Part shown: positions 36,417 to 45,361 of the stretch, piece by piece
Layout of the letters: every line of letters starts with the position of its first letter
How positions within the stretch are numbered: the first letter of the stretch is position 1
NCBI GenBank assembly: GCA_023144005.1
Contig: JAGLGN010000006.1
Location: 124,001 to 188,000 of the forward strand
Length of the DNA stretch: 64,000 nt
From: a bacterium
GTDB taxonomy: Bacteria; AUK180
Reading direction: 5' to 3'
Notes under the pieces: generated by a model
What the model was told of the DNA's origin: nothing
Databases searched by the model: none
What the model saw: the letters and a program-made list of their open reading frames with translations, nothing else
Translations under genes and position numbers: made by a program

Positions 36417-36536
36417 GAGGATTGCTTAATTATTTATACCTCATCGGGTATAATATGGCTGATTTATCGAATTATTAATCCCTTTCGGGTATATATTCAC
36501 ACATACACCCCCAGATTTGCACCCTATCGGGTATAA
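36391..36536. promoter_or_regulatory. Four operator-like repeats with about 42-bp spacing
   Basis: Partial inverted repeats centred near 36400, 36443, 36484 and 36526, consensus CCCTWTCGGGTATAATAT with arms related to TTATACC/GGGTATAA; the second copy is a 20-bp palindrome with two mismatched pairs. Centre distances are 43, 41 and 42 bp, that is, four helical turns, so all four face the same side of the DNA. Confidence 0.75.
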
Positions 36537-36539
36537 TAT

Positions 36540-36849
36540 CTTGCATTAAAACATCTGTCGCTTTGGAATTAGTCCTAAAAATGTCTACTTTGTCCACCAC
36601 CGGCCCCAATGTTTATGTAAACGACCGACTGTTCCAGATAAAAATTCTCAAGCAGCTATCATCTTCGATAAAATAACATGATTCTAACATGACGCCGTAT
36701 AATCGAATATTTAACCCCCTGTTCGACTTCAATTGATTTTTTTAGGTTTTTATGGTAGCCTTTAATCAGTTGTAGGATGGGAAGGTAGTAGTTGAGTAAT
36801 TTTCAATATCTCCCAACCAGCGTAGATTTAGTGCTTCCTTATTGTTCTT
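36540..36849. other. Intergenic stretch without gene
   Basis: AT-rich; contains a GTTTATGTAAAC palindrome near 36615 and T-rich runs near 36735-36755 but no open frame with a ribosome site, no RNA gene and no further operator copies. Confidence 0.6.
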
Positions 36850-36878
36850 TTGACAGCAGAAACAAAGTGATTTAGAAT
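36850..36878 (+). promoter_or_regulatory. Promoter of the GT4 glycosyltransferase gene
   Basis: TTGACA (36850-36855), 17-bp spacer, TAGAAT (36873-36878); leader of about 20 bases with GGGGT before ATG 36907. Confidence 0.75.
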
Positions 36879-36906
36879 ATGATTAAATATTCCAGGGGTC
36901 CATTAT

Positions 36907-38181
36907 ATGAATATCGGTATTATTATTGGAAGGATTGGTGATGTTGATGGGGTTGCTCTAGAAACAGAAAAATGGATACAAGTTCTCAAAGGAATGGGGC
37001 ATAGGATATTTATTATGTCGGGACGATATGCAAGACATATCGTCGAACCGGAAGATGAAACACTTGTCCAGATGCTTTCTTTCTTTTCACCTGAATGTGA
37101 ATGGGAACAAAAAAGAGCATTTTTTCTTCCGAGATTTGAAGATCTTGATGAGCTTCTTGATCAACTTGAATATTCCTCCAACAGAATTGCTGTTTATATT
37201 TTCAAATGGATCCTTACCAACAGGATAGACATACTGCTTTCTGAAAATGCCTCCACTCTGCCATGTCATCTTTCGATGGGAATGGGTATCAAAAAAGTTG
37301 TTAAAAATACAGGCCTCAGAATTGTGTGTCACGATCACGATTTTCATTGGGAAAGGGGGGATAGATATAAATCACCGTTTAAAGAAATAAATGATCTTGT
37401 TAACGGTACCTTCCCGCTGCTTTCTCCAAATGCCTCCCACGCGGTAATAAATACTTATTCAAAAAATACATTGAGGGAAAAATTTGACATCGATGCTACC
37501 CTGGTCCCCAATGTAATGGATTTCAATGAACCTTATGCCGAAATAGATGAATATAACAGGGATATGCTTGATAATATCGGACTGGGAAAGGGGGATATTC
37601 CAATTTTTCAAGCCACCAGAATAGTGAGACGAAAGGGAATCGGAACGGCAATAGAACTTATTGAACGGATTCAGGACACTAAAGTGAAATTGATAATAAC
37701 AGGGACTTATGCCGATGACGAGAGATATGGATATTACAAGGAACTAATGCAGCTTGTAAAAGATAAAAATCTTAATGGCCGTGTATTTTTTTCTCGCAAC
37801 AGAATACTCAGTCATAGAACTCAGTCGCACACGGGGAAAAAAATATATTCCCTGTCAGATGCTTATGCTCATGCGATAGCCTGCACATATTTCAGCAAAT
37901 ATGAAGGATTTGGAAACGCATTTATCGAGGCGGTACTTGCGAAGCGCCCTGTTTTTGTAAACAATTATAAGCCTGTGTTCTGGCACGACATAGGTTCCAA
38001 GGGTTTTAAAACGGTTATGATCGAGGAAAATAATTTAACAGATGCCGCTGTGGATGAAATCTTTAAAATAATACACAGTAAAAAATTAAGAGGGGAAATT
38101 GCCGAACATAATTACAAACTTGCTCAAAAGTACTTTTCTTATGATGTGCTGGAAGAAAAATTAGCAGAACTATTTTACTGA
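36907..38181 (+). CDS. GT4-type glycosyltransferase
   Basis: A 424-residue GT-B enzyme: N-terminal Rossmann part with IGRIGDVDGVALETEKW (acceptor loop), a CHDHDFHWERGDRY block, then the sugar-nucleotide part with QATRIVRRKGIGTAIELIE, LIITGTY and the E-x7-E-type motif SKYEGFGNAFIEAVLAKRP. Such enzymes move a sugar from a nucleotide donor with retention. The HDF-x-W block recurs in the protein of the next gene (NNHDFYWEGG), so the two glycosyltransferase parts are paralogous. Donor and acceptor are unknown. Confidence 0.85.
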   Translation: MNIGIIIGRIGDVDGVALETEKWIQVLKGMGHRIFIMSGRYARHIVEPEDETLVQMLSFFSPECEWEQKRAFFLPRFEDLDELLDQLEYSSNRIAVYIFKWILTNRIDILLSENASTLPCHLSMGMGIKKVVKNTGLRIVCHDHDFHWERGDRYKSPFKEINDLVNGTFPLLSPNASHAVINTYSKNTLREKFDIDATLVPNVMDFNEPYAEIDEYNRDMLDNIGLGKGDIPIFQATRIVRRKGIGTAIELIERIQDTKVKLIITGTYADDERYGYYKELMQLVKDKNLNGRVFFSRNRILSHRTQSHTGKKIYSLSDAYAHAIACTYFSKYEGFGNAFIEAVLAKRPVFVNNYKPVFWHDIGSKGFKTVMIEENNLTDAAVDEIFKIIHSKKLRGEIAEHNYKLAQKYFSYDVLEEKLAELFY

Positions 38182-38189
38182 ACAGGCTA

Positions 38190-38461
38190 GTGTACTGTTC
38201 CATAAATACCATAACAATGGCTGAAGCTATTTTGTTACGGATTCAAGGCGCGAGGAACATCGCATACCCACTGCGGTATGTAAGCGACGAGCAACGCAGA
38301 AGACAGGAAAAGAGCTTCAGCCCGAAGGGAATATCAGCTTTGGTCAATTTCTTTCTCTCTTTTCGTTTATGTACCACTAAGGGTACGCCGCACTCATCGT
38401 TCGTTGAGATTGACTCAAATCTAAGCATTCCATTGTTATGGTATTTATGGAACCGTACACT
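38190..38461. mobile_element. MITE-like element, 272 bp, 31-bp terminal inverted repeats (copy 1)
   Basis: The left end (38190-38220) starts GTGTACTGTTCCATAAATAC and the right end (38431-38461) in reverse complement differs from it at one of 31 positions. The interior has no transposase and no believable gene. Flanks show TA next to the left end and TTA at the right. It starts eight bases after one stop codon and ends 15 bases before the next start; the GGGAGGT ribosome site of that gene lies just outside. Confidence 0.85.
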
Positions 38462-38476
38462 TAGGGAGGTAAGTTT

Positions 38477-41400
38477 ATGAAAAGCGCAAAGGAAATGATG
38501 TTTTCTCTCAGGTCAGAAAAGATAGAAACATGGTTTGATTTAGGACTCTATATAGACAGGATACGAGAAAGCAGAGATACACCGCAAACAGAAGGTTTTA
38601 ATGATTTTGAGAGATTTACGGAGTTTGTTGCCGGGGGCATTGCATTTATCACCTTCGATCTTTCAGTCGACGGTGTTTCCACTGAGATCGGGAAATATGC
38701 AAAATCCTTCAGGAAAATTATTAAAGATGTACCGGTGCATTTTATCCTCGGTAAACTCAGCAATAGGGTAGGAAAAGATATTATAGACCCGTCCTATAAA
38801 ATATTCGAGGTTCCTGAAATTGTTGGATTCAGTAAATGGAAACATTATAATGATTTTTTTCACACAGACCTTGAACGGGGGAGTGAGTCTTATAATAGTC
38901 TGATTTTGAATTTCTGGGATGAGGTTTTGAGTATAACAGAGAAATTGGGAAAGTATATTGAAGAAAATGATATAAGATTACTATTTTTAATCAATGCTTG
39001 TTCAAATCCCGGAAATGTATCCCTCGCGCTTGCAATGGTATTTATTTCCGAGTTTATGGGTCTACCCGTCATAAACAATAATCATGACTTCTATTGGGAG
39101 GGGGGCAACAGCAGAATCGATATTGCAACTCAAAATCTAAACCCCGGACCAAGAGACCATTTTTTCCATAATTCACATATTGGGGAATTTTTTTCCCTGA
39201 TTGAAGTTCTTTATACCTGGGAATCCCGTTCATGGCTGCAGATCAATATTAATAATTTTCAATCCCAACAACTTATTGAAAGGTACGGTCATAATCCAGC
39301 AAATATAACGGAGATAGGAACGGCAATAGATTTTAAATATTATAGCGGCATAGAAAACGGAAGGATACTGGATATATATAAACAATTATTTGATATTTTT
39401 AGGAGTAAAAAGAAATATATCAATCCTCTTACTGCCAAAGAAGTAATTTCAAGAGAATTAATGTCAAAGGAAAATCCATTGCCCGTTTTCATAGGCAGGC
39501 GTAGGACCCTGTCATTAAAGGAAATAATTAATGATAATTTTATTTTTGTCCAACCGACCAGAATAGTAGCACGGAAAAAAATAGAGGTCAATTTTATTTT
39601 AATAAAGAAATTATTTGAAAACAAAGAATTTTCAAGATGCTTTGACAATAATCGACAGTTGAAATTAACTCTTTTAATAACCGGACCAATTGCGGGGGGG
39701 CATACCGAATATGCCGAAAGGCTTACTTGTTTGTTTTCCGAAATGCTGTCTAAAATGGATTCCCGTTATCGAAATAGAATATTTCTAGGATTTATTTTCA
39801 GTGAATTTGATCATCCTAATTTCAAAGGTCGATATGAAAAACCGATTTCAATACCGGAACTGTACAATATTGCATCACTTGTTCTGCTACCAAGTGAAAC
39901 AGAAGGCCGTGGTCTGCCCATTATTGAGTCATCTGCCTGCGGGACACCTATTTTTGTTCGCAGGTATTACCCTGAGCATGTGTATTCCGCAGTGATTGGA
40001 GAACACCTTTCAATAGAAGAGCGTTTGAAAGTAATCGAGTTTAATAATGATAATATAGGAACGGAAATTATCGACAAGGTTGCAGATCATGTACTTCATC
40101 CCCAGGATTATATGATAGAAGCAGCTGAAAATAAACAAGTGGTCCGGAACAGATATACGCTCAACTCAATGAAAAACGATATCAGGAATGCGTTATATAA
40201 ATTATTTCTTCAACTTTGTGATAATTCAGATAGCATGGGGCTTGCAATCTGGGCTTTAGAACAACATAACCATATTACCGAAAAAGATAATCTGGACTTG
40301 GAGAAAATACTGGATACCAATAATCGCCAATATTTGCCCGGATATGGGAAGATGCGGTTTATGATATTTCTCAAGTCGTTAATAGACCCAAGCTATTTCC
40401 GAGTAGAAGAACAGCGGTTCAAAGGGATGGCAATGAAATTCGCAAGCAATCTTGTTCAATACAATCCAGACCCCACACCTCTTTCCCAGGAAAAAAAACA
40501 CAAATTCTTTAACGCTGTGAATGATATATTTCTGTATAGAAAAGGTGATGTCCCCATAAGAATTGACCATTCCTTTAATTATAGACATCGAAACAAAAAG
40601 CATTATCCGTACAGGGACCTTACCTTTCAGGAGCTCACGGGGGTAATAACCATACTTTTTAATAAAATCGCATCTCCGCCCCCATATATAGAATTCAGGA
40701 ATGAAGTCAGGCATTTAATTAATTTTAATCAGGCGATCCTTCAACTCACGAACAGCTCCGAACTTGCTATAGATCATAGAAAAAGATTAAAAGGAAGACT
40801 TGAAGAGAATGTCCCGGTAGCATTATTCCCCGGGAATTATATAAATTACGAAATGGAGTTTTTTGTTCTTCAACCTATCCGTAAGCGGCTTGGGTTGATG
40901 GCGGAAGAGGAACTTACCGCTCAAATTCTTGAGTTAGCTGAAGATCTCGCTCCGATATACGTAATAAAACATAATGTCCCTATTGGACTTTCGATAACTG
41001 CCGATGCGTTAAAAAGCTATATTTCAAGTTCTGATAATTCAGAGATGAAACTTCTATTCGAATACGGGGTATGTAAAATAATTAAGAGTAATCAGGTAAC
41101 GGTGGGAGTCCATTTTGAACAGCTTGGAAAGGAAGCTTTAAGAGCTTTAAGAGATGTAAAAGAGGGAAGTGGCTTTATTATCGCGAGTGGAGACCATTCC
41201 GCAATGATGACCGATCTTGTAAATATCGAAACATTTCATATTGGAAGAGCAACAAAAATATTAGCTTCAAAGATAATGGGGATCCCGGTTGGAAGCGGCT
41301 ATCTTAATTGGGTGCCCGCCGGTCTGAGAAGTTGTCTTTCTTACCCCACTCCGGTGCAGACTTCTAGGGATTTCAGCGCGGCGCTGAAGAGCTCTGTTTT

Positions 41401-42649
41401 CAAAAGACTCTCTAAGAAATACGGTGAAGAGAAGATACTTGAAATTCTTAAGAAAGATGCCTCAACAAAGGGTTCCCCTGTAATGGATGTTTTAAACTCT
41501 CTTGTTTCGGATAAAGTATCAAATAAAGGTATTTCAACATCTCAAATCATGGGGATTTACAAGGACGGTCTGCCTTGGGCAGGTGCGATGGCAAGGGTTG
41601 CGATAAAGGACAGCCGAAGACAATGGAATTTTAGTATTCAGGCCCGCGAGAACAATGAGACCATAACGGTACCGGAATTTTGCCGGGATTTTTATAAGAA
41701 GACCGGAAAGAAGCCTAATATTGCATGGAACGGCGGTTATATACTGAATTCCGAGCTTGTCGGCAAACTTGGCATTTCGGCATCGTATATTGGTTCCTCA
41801 CTCGGTCTAGTTATAACAGAGAAAAAGATAGTATCTCCGCCACTCTTCAATAAACCCGCATTTGGTATCTTTTCCAACGGCACATTGAAAATTGAGCGGG
41901 TAAATTGTTCTGAAGGAATTACCATTGTTGATACGAACAAGGAGATCGTTATTACAAAAGATCATTACAACATCTCCGATCCTGAAGACAAACCCTGTTT
42001 CTATGACCTTATGTATCCAGATGAATATATCAATGGCAACGGCCATGTAATTTTCCGTTTTTCCCGAAATGTTATCAAAGAAATAATTCATACAAAAAAG
42101 GGAGAAAAAATTAAACTGTTGCCAGTGGGTCTCACCTTCTCATTTCCAAAACGATTAGTACCCGAGAGCTGGGATAGAATCGAAAAAGAGGCTATTTTCA
42201 AACTTCACTTCTGGAATGATGTTAAACACGCGCTTGAAGCCGGACCCATGCTTGTAGAGAACGGTAGGGTTTGTATAGATATGGAGTTGGAGGGATGGAA
42301 AACCACGAATTCCATTAGTACACAAGCCAGCAGACTTGATTATCTTGATATGCGTGGCCCTAAAATAGCGGTTGGACTTGATATAGACGGAAATCTTATT
42401 GTCTTAACAGTAAATGGCAGAATAAGGGAATCGGTAGGCGCGACACATATAGATATGGCGGAAATTCTTTTATCAAAGGGAATAGTGACAGGTATGGGGT
42501 TTGACCCGGGCGGCAGCAGTACACTTGTAGTACATAATAAGATCCTGAATATTTCTCCGTATAATCATAAATATGAGAACGATATATATACCCTTCCACC
42601 GGAACCCAGAGCGGTATCAAATGTGGTGATCGGTTATTCAAGTAAGTAA
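38477..42649 (+). CDS. Three-part enzyme: GT4 glycosyltransferase, unknown middle part, phosphodiester glycosidase-like end
   Basis: A 1390-residue cytoplasmic-looking protein (no signal, no membrane segment). Residues 1-600: GT-B glycosyltransferase with NNHDFYWEGG, FVQPTRIVARKKI (about 355) and PSETEGRGLPIIESSACGTP (about 475). Residues about 600-1070: unrecognised, with SGFIIASGDHSAMM and GIPVGSGYLNWVPAG. Residues about 1075-1390: NAGPA-like phosphodiester glycosidase fold (IAWNGGYILN, LEAGPMLVENG, GMGFDPGGSSTLVV). NAGPA-type domains remove GlcNAc from a phosphodiester. The fusion suggests making and trimming of one glycan, but the product is unknown. AGGGAGGT precedes ATG 38477. Confidence 0.75.
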   Translation: MKSAKEMMFSLRSEKIETWFDLGLYIDRIRESRDTPQTEGFNDFERFTEFVAGGIAFITFDLSVDGVSTEIGKYAKSFRKIIKDVPVHFILGKLSNRVGKDIIDPSYKIFEVPEIVGFSKWKHYNDFFHTDLERGSESYNSLILNFWDEVLSITEKLGKYIEENDIRLLFLINACSNPGNVSLALAMVFISEFMGLPVINNNHDFYWEGGNSRIDIATQNLNPGPRDHFFHNSHIGEFFSLIEVLYTWESRSWLQININNFQSQQLIERYGHNPANITEIGTAIDFKYYSGIENGRILDIYKQLFDIFRSKKKYINPLTAKEVISRELMSKENPLPVFIGRRRTLSLKEIINDNFIFVQPTRIVARKKIEVNFILIKKLFENKEFSRCFDNNRQLKLTLLITGPIAGGHTEYAERLTCLFSEMLSKMDSRYRNRIFLGFIFSEFDHPNFKGRYEKPISIPELYNIASLVLLPSETEGRGLPIIESSACGTPIFVRRYYPEHVYSAVIGEHLSIEERLKVIEFNNDNIGTEIIDKVADHVLHPQDYMIEAAENKQVVRNRYTLNSMKNDIRNALYKLFLQLCDNSDSMGLAIWALEQHNHITEKDNLDLEKILDTNNRQYLPGYGKMRFMIFLKSLIDPSYFRVEEQRFKGMAMKFASNLVQYNPDPTPLSQEKKHKFFNAVNDIFLYRKGDVPIRIDHSFNYRHRNKKHYPYRDLTFQELTGVITILFNKIASPPPYIEFRNEVRHLINFNQAILQLTNSSELAIDHRKRLKGRLEENVPVALFPGNYINYEMEFFVLQPIRKRLGLMAEEELTAQILELAEDLAPIYVIKHNVPIGLSITADALKSYISSSDNSEMKLLFEYGVCKIIKSNQVTVGVHFEQLGKEALRALRDVKEGSGFIIASGDHSAMMTDLVNIETFHIGRATKILASKIMGIPVGSGYLNWVPAGLRSCLSYPTPVQTSRDFSAALKSSVFKRLSKKYGEEKILEILKKDASTKGSPVMDVLNSLVSDKVSNKGISTSQIMGIYKDGLPWAGAMARVAIKDSRRQWNFSIQARENNETITVPEFCRDFYKKTGKKPNIAWNGGYILNSELVGKLGISASYIGSSLGLVITEKKIVSPPLFNKPAFGIFSNGTLKIERVNCSEGITIVDTNKEIVITKDHYNISDPEDKPCFYDLMYPDEYINGNGHVIFRFSRNVIKEIIHTKKGEKIKLLPVGLTFSFPKRLVPESWDRIEKEAIFKLHFWNDVKHALEAGPMLVENGRVCIDMELEGWKTTNSISTQASRLDYLDMRGPKIAVGLDIDGNLIVLTVNGRIRESVGATHIDMAEILLSKGIVTGMGFDPGGSSTLVVHNKILNISPYNHKYENDIYTLPPEPRAVSNVVIGYSSK

Positions 42650-42682
42650 AAGAAAGAGGAAAGAAAGGTACCTGCTTTCAAG

Positions 42683-42710
42683 TTGAAATAATTATTACAT
42701 GTGGTATAAT
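42683..42710 (+). promoter_or_regulatory. Promoter of the PutP-like symporter gene
   Basis: TTGAAA (42683-42688), 16-bp spacer, TATAAT (42705-42710), then GAGGAGG before ATG 42731. Confidence 0.75.
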
Positions 42711-42730
42711 TTCCAGAGAGGAGGATTCGA

Positions 42731-44230
42731 ATGACCGACAAAGTTGTCCTTATGCTGAGTTTCGGTGGATATCTTACATTTATTCTCATTATCGGGATCA
42801 TTGCATCCAAGTTCAATAAAACACTTTCTGATTTTTTACTAGGCGGCAGAAAGCTCGGACCGTGGCTGCTCTCCATCTCCGAAAGGGCATCAGGAGAGAG
42901 CGCCTGGCTGATCGTCGGGTTTACGGGAACGGCTTTCGCCATGGGTCTGAAGGCGATCTGGATCGCGCTCGGATGCGCGCTCGGGATCATATTCAATTGG
43001 CTCTTCATCGCTAAAAAACTCAGAGAGGCGGGAGGGAAATACGATTCCCTTACGATTCCCGATTATTTAGCGGAGCGCTACGGGGATAAGAGGCACATTC
43101 TACGCATCACATCTGCGGTAATGATCCTGATCTTCTATGTTCTTTATGTGTCAGGACAGTTCATGGGTACTCAGAAGATACTTGAGGTGGCATTTAACAT
43201 ACCGCCGACCACCGGAATACTTATAGGTGCGGCGATCATTATCTTTTATACCGCGCTGGGCGGATTTATGGCGGTGGTATGGACTGATTTCTTTCAGGGA
43301 CTTATTATGCTTGCAGCACTCGTTCTGCTCCCGATCCTCGGACTGATCAAACTGGGGGGATTCGGCGCCGCGATCGAGATGATCCGGGCGGCAAGAGGGC
43401 CCGAAGCGGCAGGGCTCTTTTATTCCGGCAATTTCTGGCAATCTGTAGCTCTTGTGATATCCGGCCTCGGATGGGGACTCGGATATATGGGACAGCCGCA
43501 TCTTCTGGTGAGATTTATGGCATTTGATGATACAAAGAACATAAAAAAGGGAGCCACGATTGCGATCATATGGACCGTGCTCGCATATACCGGTGCGGTG
43601 ATAATAGGGATAATCGGACTGGCGGCGCTGAAAGGAAGTCTTGAGAACGGAACGCTTTTCGGGGCGGTGATCACGGACAAGGAACATGTGATGCCAATGC
43701 TTGCATTGAAACTTGTGCCGGCGTTCCTAGCGGGGATATTCATTTCCGGCGCGATTGCCGCTATGATGTCTACCGCCGACTCCCAGTTGCTCGTATGTAC
43801 CTCAACGGTCACCGAGGATTATCTGATCAAGGTGAAAAAGAAAGACCTCAGCAATAAGCAAATGGTCAGGATCAGCAGAATAGTGACCGTAGTGCTTGGC
43901 GTCATTGCTCTTGTGTTCGGTATGCTGGGAAGCAAGGTCTTTGACCAGGTACTGCACGCGTGGGCCGGGCTGGGCGCGACCATAGGCGTAACAATGCTTC
44001 TGTCCATTTACTGGAAAAGGTCAAATCTGAACGGAGCTCTCTGGGGTATGATCACCGGATTTTCCGTTGTCGTGATATGGAACGCGATAAAAATACTGAC
44101 TCATCTTGAGGGTGTACCGAAATTCTTTGTTTACAGCTTTGACAATGAGATAGTGCCTGCGTTCATACTTGCGGTTGCCGTCCATATGATAGTTTCGATA
44201 GCAACAAAAAAAACAGAGGTTAGAGGGTAG
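42731..44230 (+). CDS. Sodium/solute symporter, PutP-like
   Basis: A 499-residue protein of the SSS family with about 13 membrane segments. Family marks: SDFLLGGRKLGPWLLSISERASGESAWL, FYTALGGFMAVVWTDFFQG, SGAIAAMMSTADSQLLVCTSTVTED. The closest general match is Na+/proline permease; the substrate is not proven. It stands alone after the glycosyltransferase region. Confidence 0.9.
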   Translation: MTDKVVLMLSFGGYLTFILIIGIIASKFNKTLSDFLLGGRKLGPWLLSISERASGESAWLIVGFTGTAFAMGLKAIWIALGCALGIIFNWLFIAKKLREAGGKYDSLTIPDYLAERYGDKRHILRITSAVMILIFYVLYVSGQFMGTQKILEVAFNIPPTTGILIGAAIIIFYTALGGFMAVVWTDFFQGLIMLAALVLLPILGLIKLGGFGAAIEMIRAARGPEAAGLFYSGNFWQSVALVISGLGWGLGYMGQPHLLVRFMAFDDTKNIKKGATIAIIWTVLAYTGAVIIGIIGLAALKGSLENGTLFGAVITDKEHVMPMLALKLVPAFLAGIFISGAIAAMMSTADSQLLVCTSTVTEDYLIKVKKKDLSNKQMVRISRIVTVVLGVIALVFGMLGSKVFDQVLHAWAGLGATIGVTMLLSIYWKRSNLNGALWGMITGFSVVVIWNAIKILTHLEGVPKFFVYSFDNEIVPAFILAVAVHMIVSIATKKTEVRG

Positions 44231-44687
44231 AGGCCTATAGAGAAATTAAAAATGGACAATTGACAGTTGACAATTGCAGAGAGAAATGAAGAATGACGCT
44301 TCGCAGTGAACCAGCAGACCCAGTGGAACACGATGCGCAATGCACCAGGTAGGTGATAAGGTCGTACGTAGAGAGGGATGGATCCTTCGCGTGATAAGCT
44401 CAGGATGACAGAACAATATTAATAACATTCAAGGATGTGTGGAGAATGTTTCCATGTGATTCTAAACATTGCGAAGAGTGTACAATTGCTTCACAATTTT
44501 CAACTCTTCGCTTGGAACCTTTACATCGGGACAGACGAACGCCTGAAGCGTACGACATGTCCCATATCTTACTTCGCTCCGGTATTCTATTGTTTGAACG
44601 GATGATTTTAATGAAAGGAGCGATATAGCGTTTTTCCGGTCTTACTCCCACTTCGTACTTTCCTTTTGAATGTTATTTCAAATTTTA
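44231..44687. other. Repeat-rich intergenic DNA before tRNA-Ala
   Basis: No gene seen. It contains GAAGAATGACGCTTCGCAGT (44287) found in reverse near 55471-55491, a GTCATCCTGAGC-type repeat in reverse (44372-44411), and the 70-bp hairpin repeat at 44500-44569. Open frames here are products of the repeats. Confidence 0.7.
44500..44569 (-). repeat. 70-bp dispersed hairpin repeat, copy B
   Basis: Reverse-complement copy of 7839-7908, equal length, about five differences. Same imperfect GGGACA...TGTCCC hairpin; the loop bases differ. Confidence 0.8.
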
Positions 44688-44715
44688 TTGACTTAAAAGA
44701 AAAATAATGTAAAAT
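44688..44715 (+). promoter_or_regulatory. Promoter of tRNA-Ala
   Basis: TTGACT (44688-44693), 16-bp spacer, TAAAAT (44710-44715), 11 bases before the tRNA 5' end. Confidence 0.65.
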
Positions 44716-44726
44716 ATAACCCTAAT

Positions 44727-44799
44727 GGGGATGTAGCTCAGTTGGGAGAGCGATGCGTTCGCAACGCATAGGTCGTCGGTTCAAATCCGGTCATCTCCA
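44727..44799 (+). tRNA. tRNA-Ala (anticodon CGC)
   Basis: Full cloverleaf of 73 bases: acceptor GGGGATG/CATCTCC with discriminator A, D arm GCTCAGTTGGGAGAGC, anticodon stem ATGCG/CGCAT around loop TTCGCAA, T arm CGTCGGTTCAAATCCGG. The G3-U70 wobble pair, the alanine identity mark, is present. CCA is not encoded. A TTTTTTCC run follows as terminator. Confidence 0.95.
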
Positions 44800-44827
44800 T
44801 TTTTTCCTTTATCATTTATCTCAAAAC

Positions 44828-45357
44828 TAGTGATCTGATTCATAAAACAATAAAAGCAGTCTGAAATGTGAAGTGTGAAGTGGTGAAAAGACGGGATGAA
44901 ATAAAACTGGATCCCACGGTCGCCAACTCCCTCTGGATGACACTTTCCACTTCTTTATTTCCTTCCCGCATCCGCTCAACGGGAGCCCGGCAGCGCCGGG
45001 CGACCAACCCAAAAGAGTTTTGAACCATTTAAGCGACATTGACATTTTTAACGGCAAGAATGAATGGTGGCGAAGCCGAAAATATCCAATTGTCTGAGTG
45101 AGCGAAAGCTAACGAGTTTTGGGATTTTAATGAGTGATAGCCGTGGTGAGTATCGTTGCAAAAAATGACGTGAGAGCAAAAACGGATCAAAACTCAATTA
45201 AATAATCTTTATTCAATTGTCAATTTTACATTGACAATTCAAAGATGATATTCCCTTCGGGTAGATACTCTTTTTATGTCTTCTGCTTTCCTGCGGCTCT
45301 CATGCTGAACAAAATAGCATCAGCCATTGTCAATGGATTTATGAATTAGCTCACTAA
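44828..45357. mobile_element. Diverged inverted-repeat element, copy 2 (about 530 bp)
   Basis: Left end CTAGTGATCTGATTCATAAA (44828) and right end in reverse complement TTAGTGAGCTAATTCATAAA (from 45357) agree at about 19 of 23 positions. Read inward from the right end, ACAATGGCTGATGCTATTTT, GCAGAAGACA and CCCGAAGGGAATATCA match the interior of the element at 38190-38461 in the same order. No gene inside. The right end stops five bases from the stop codon of the next gene. Confidence 0.65.
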
Positions 45358-45361
45358 TAAA

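Noticed and set aside
36391-36536. CRISPR-like array (four repeats at about 42 bp)
   Set aside because: The repeats are short, imperfect and partly palindromic, there are no cas genes, and they overlap the hipB promoter; operators explain them better.
38190-38480. 96-residue plus-strand and 61-residue minus-strand open frames between the glycosyltransferase genes
   Set aside because: Both lie inside the inverted-repeat element and have no ribosome site or family match.
44827-45057. Short open frames on the minus strand after tRNA-Ala
   Set aside because: They fall in the degenerate element and read through its repeats.
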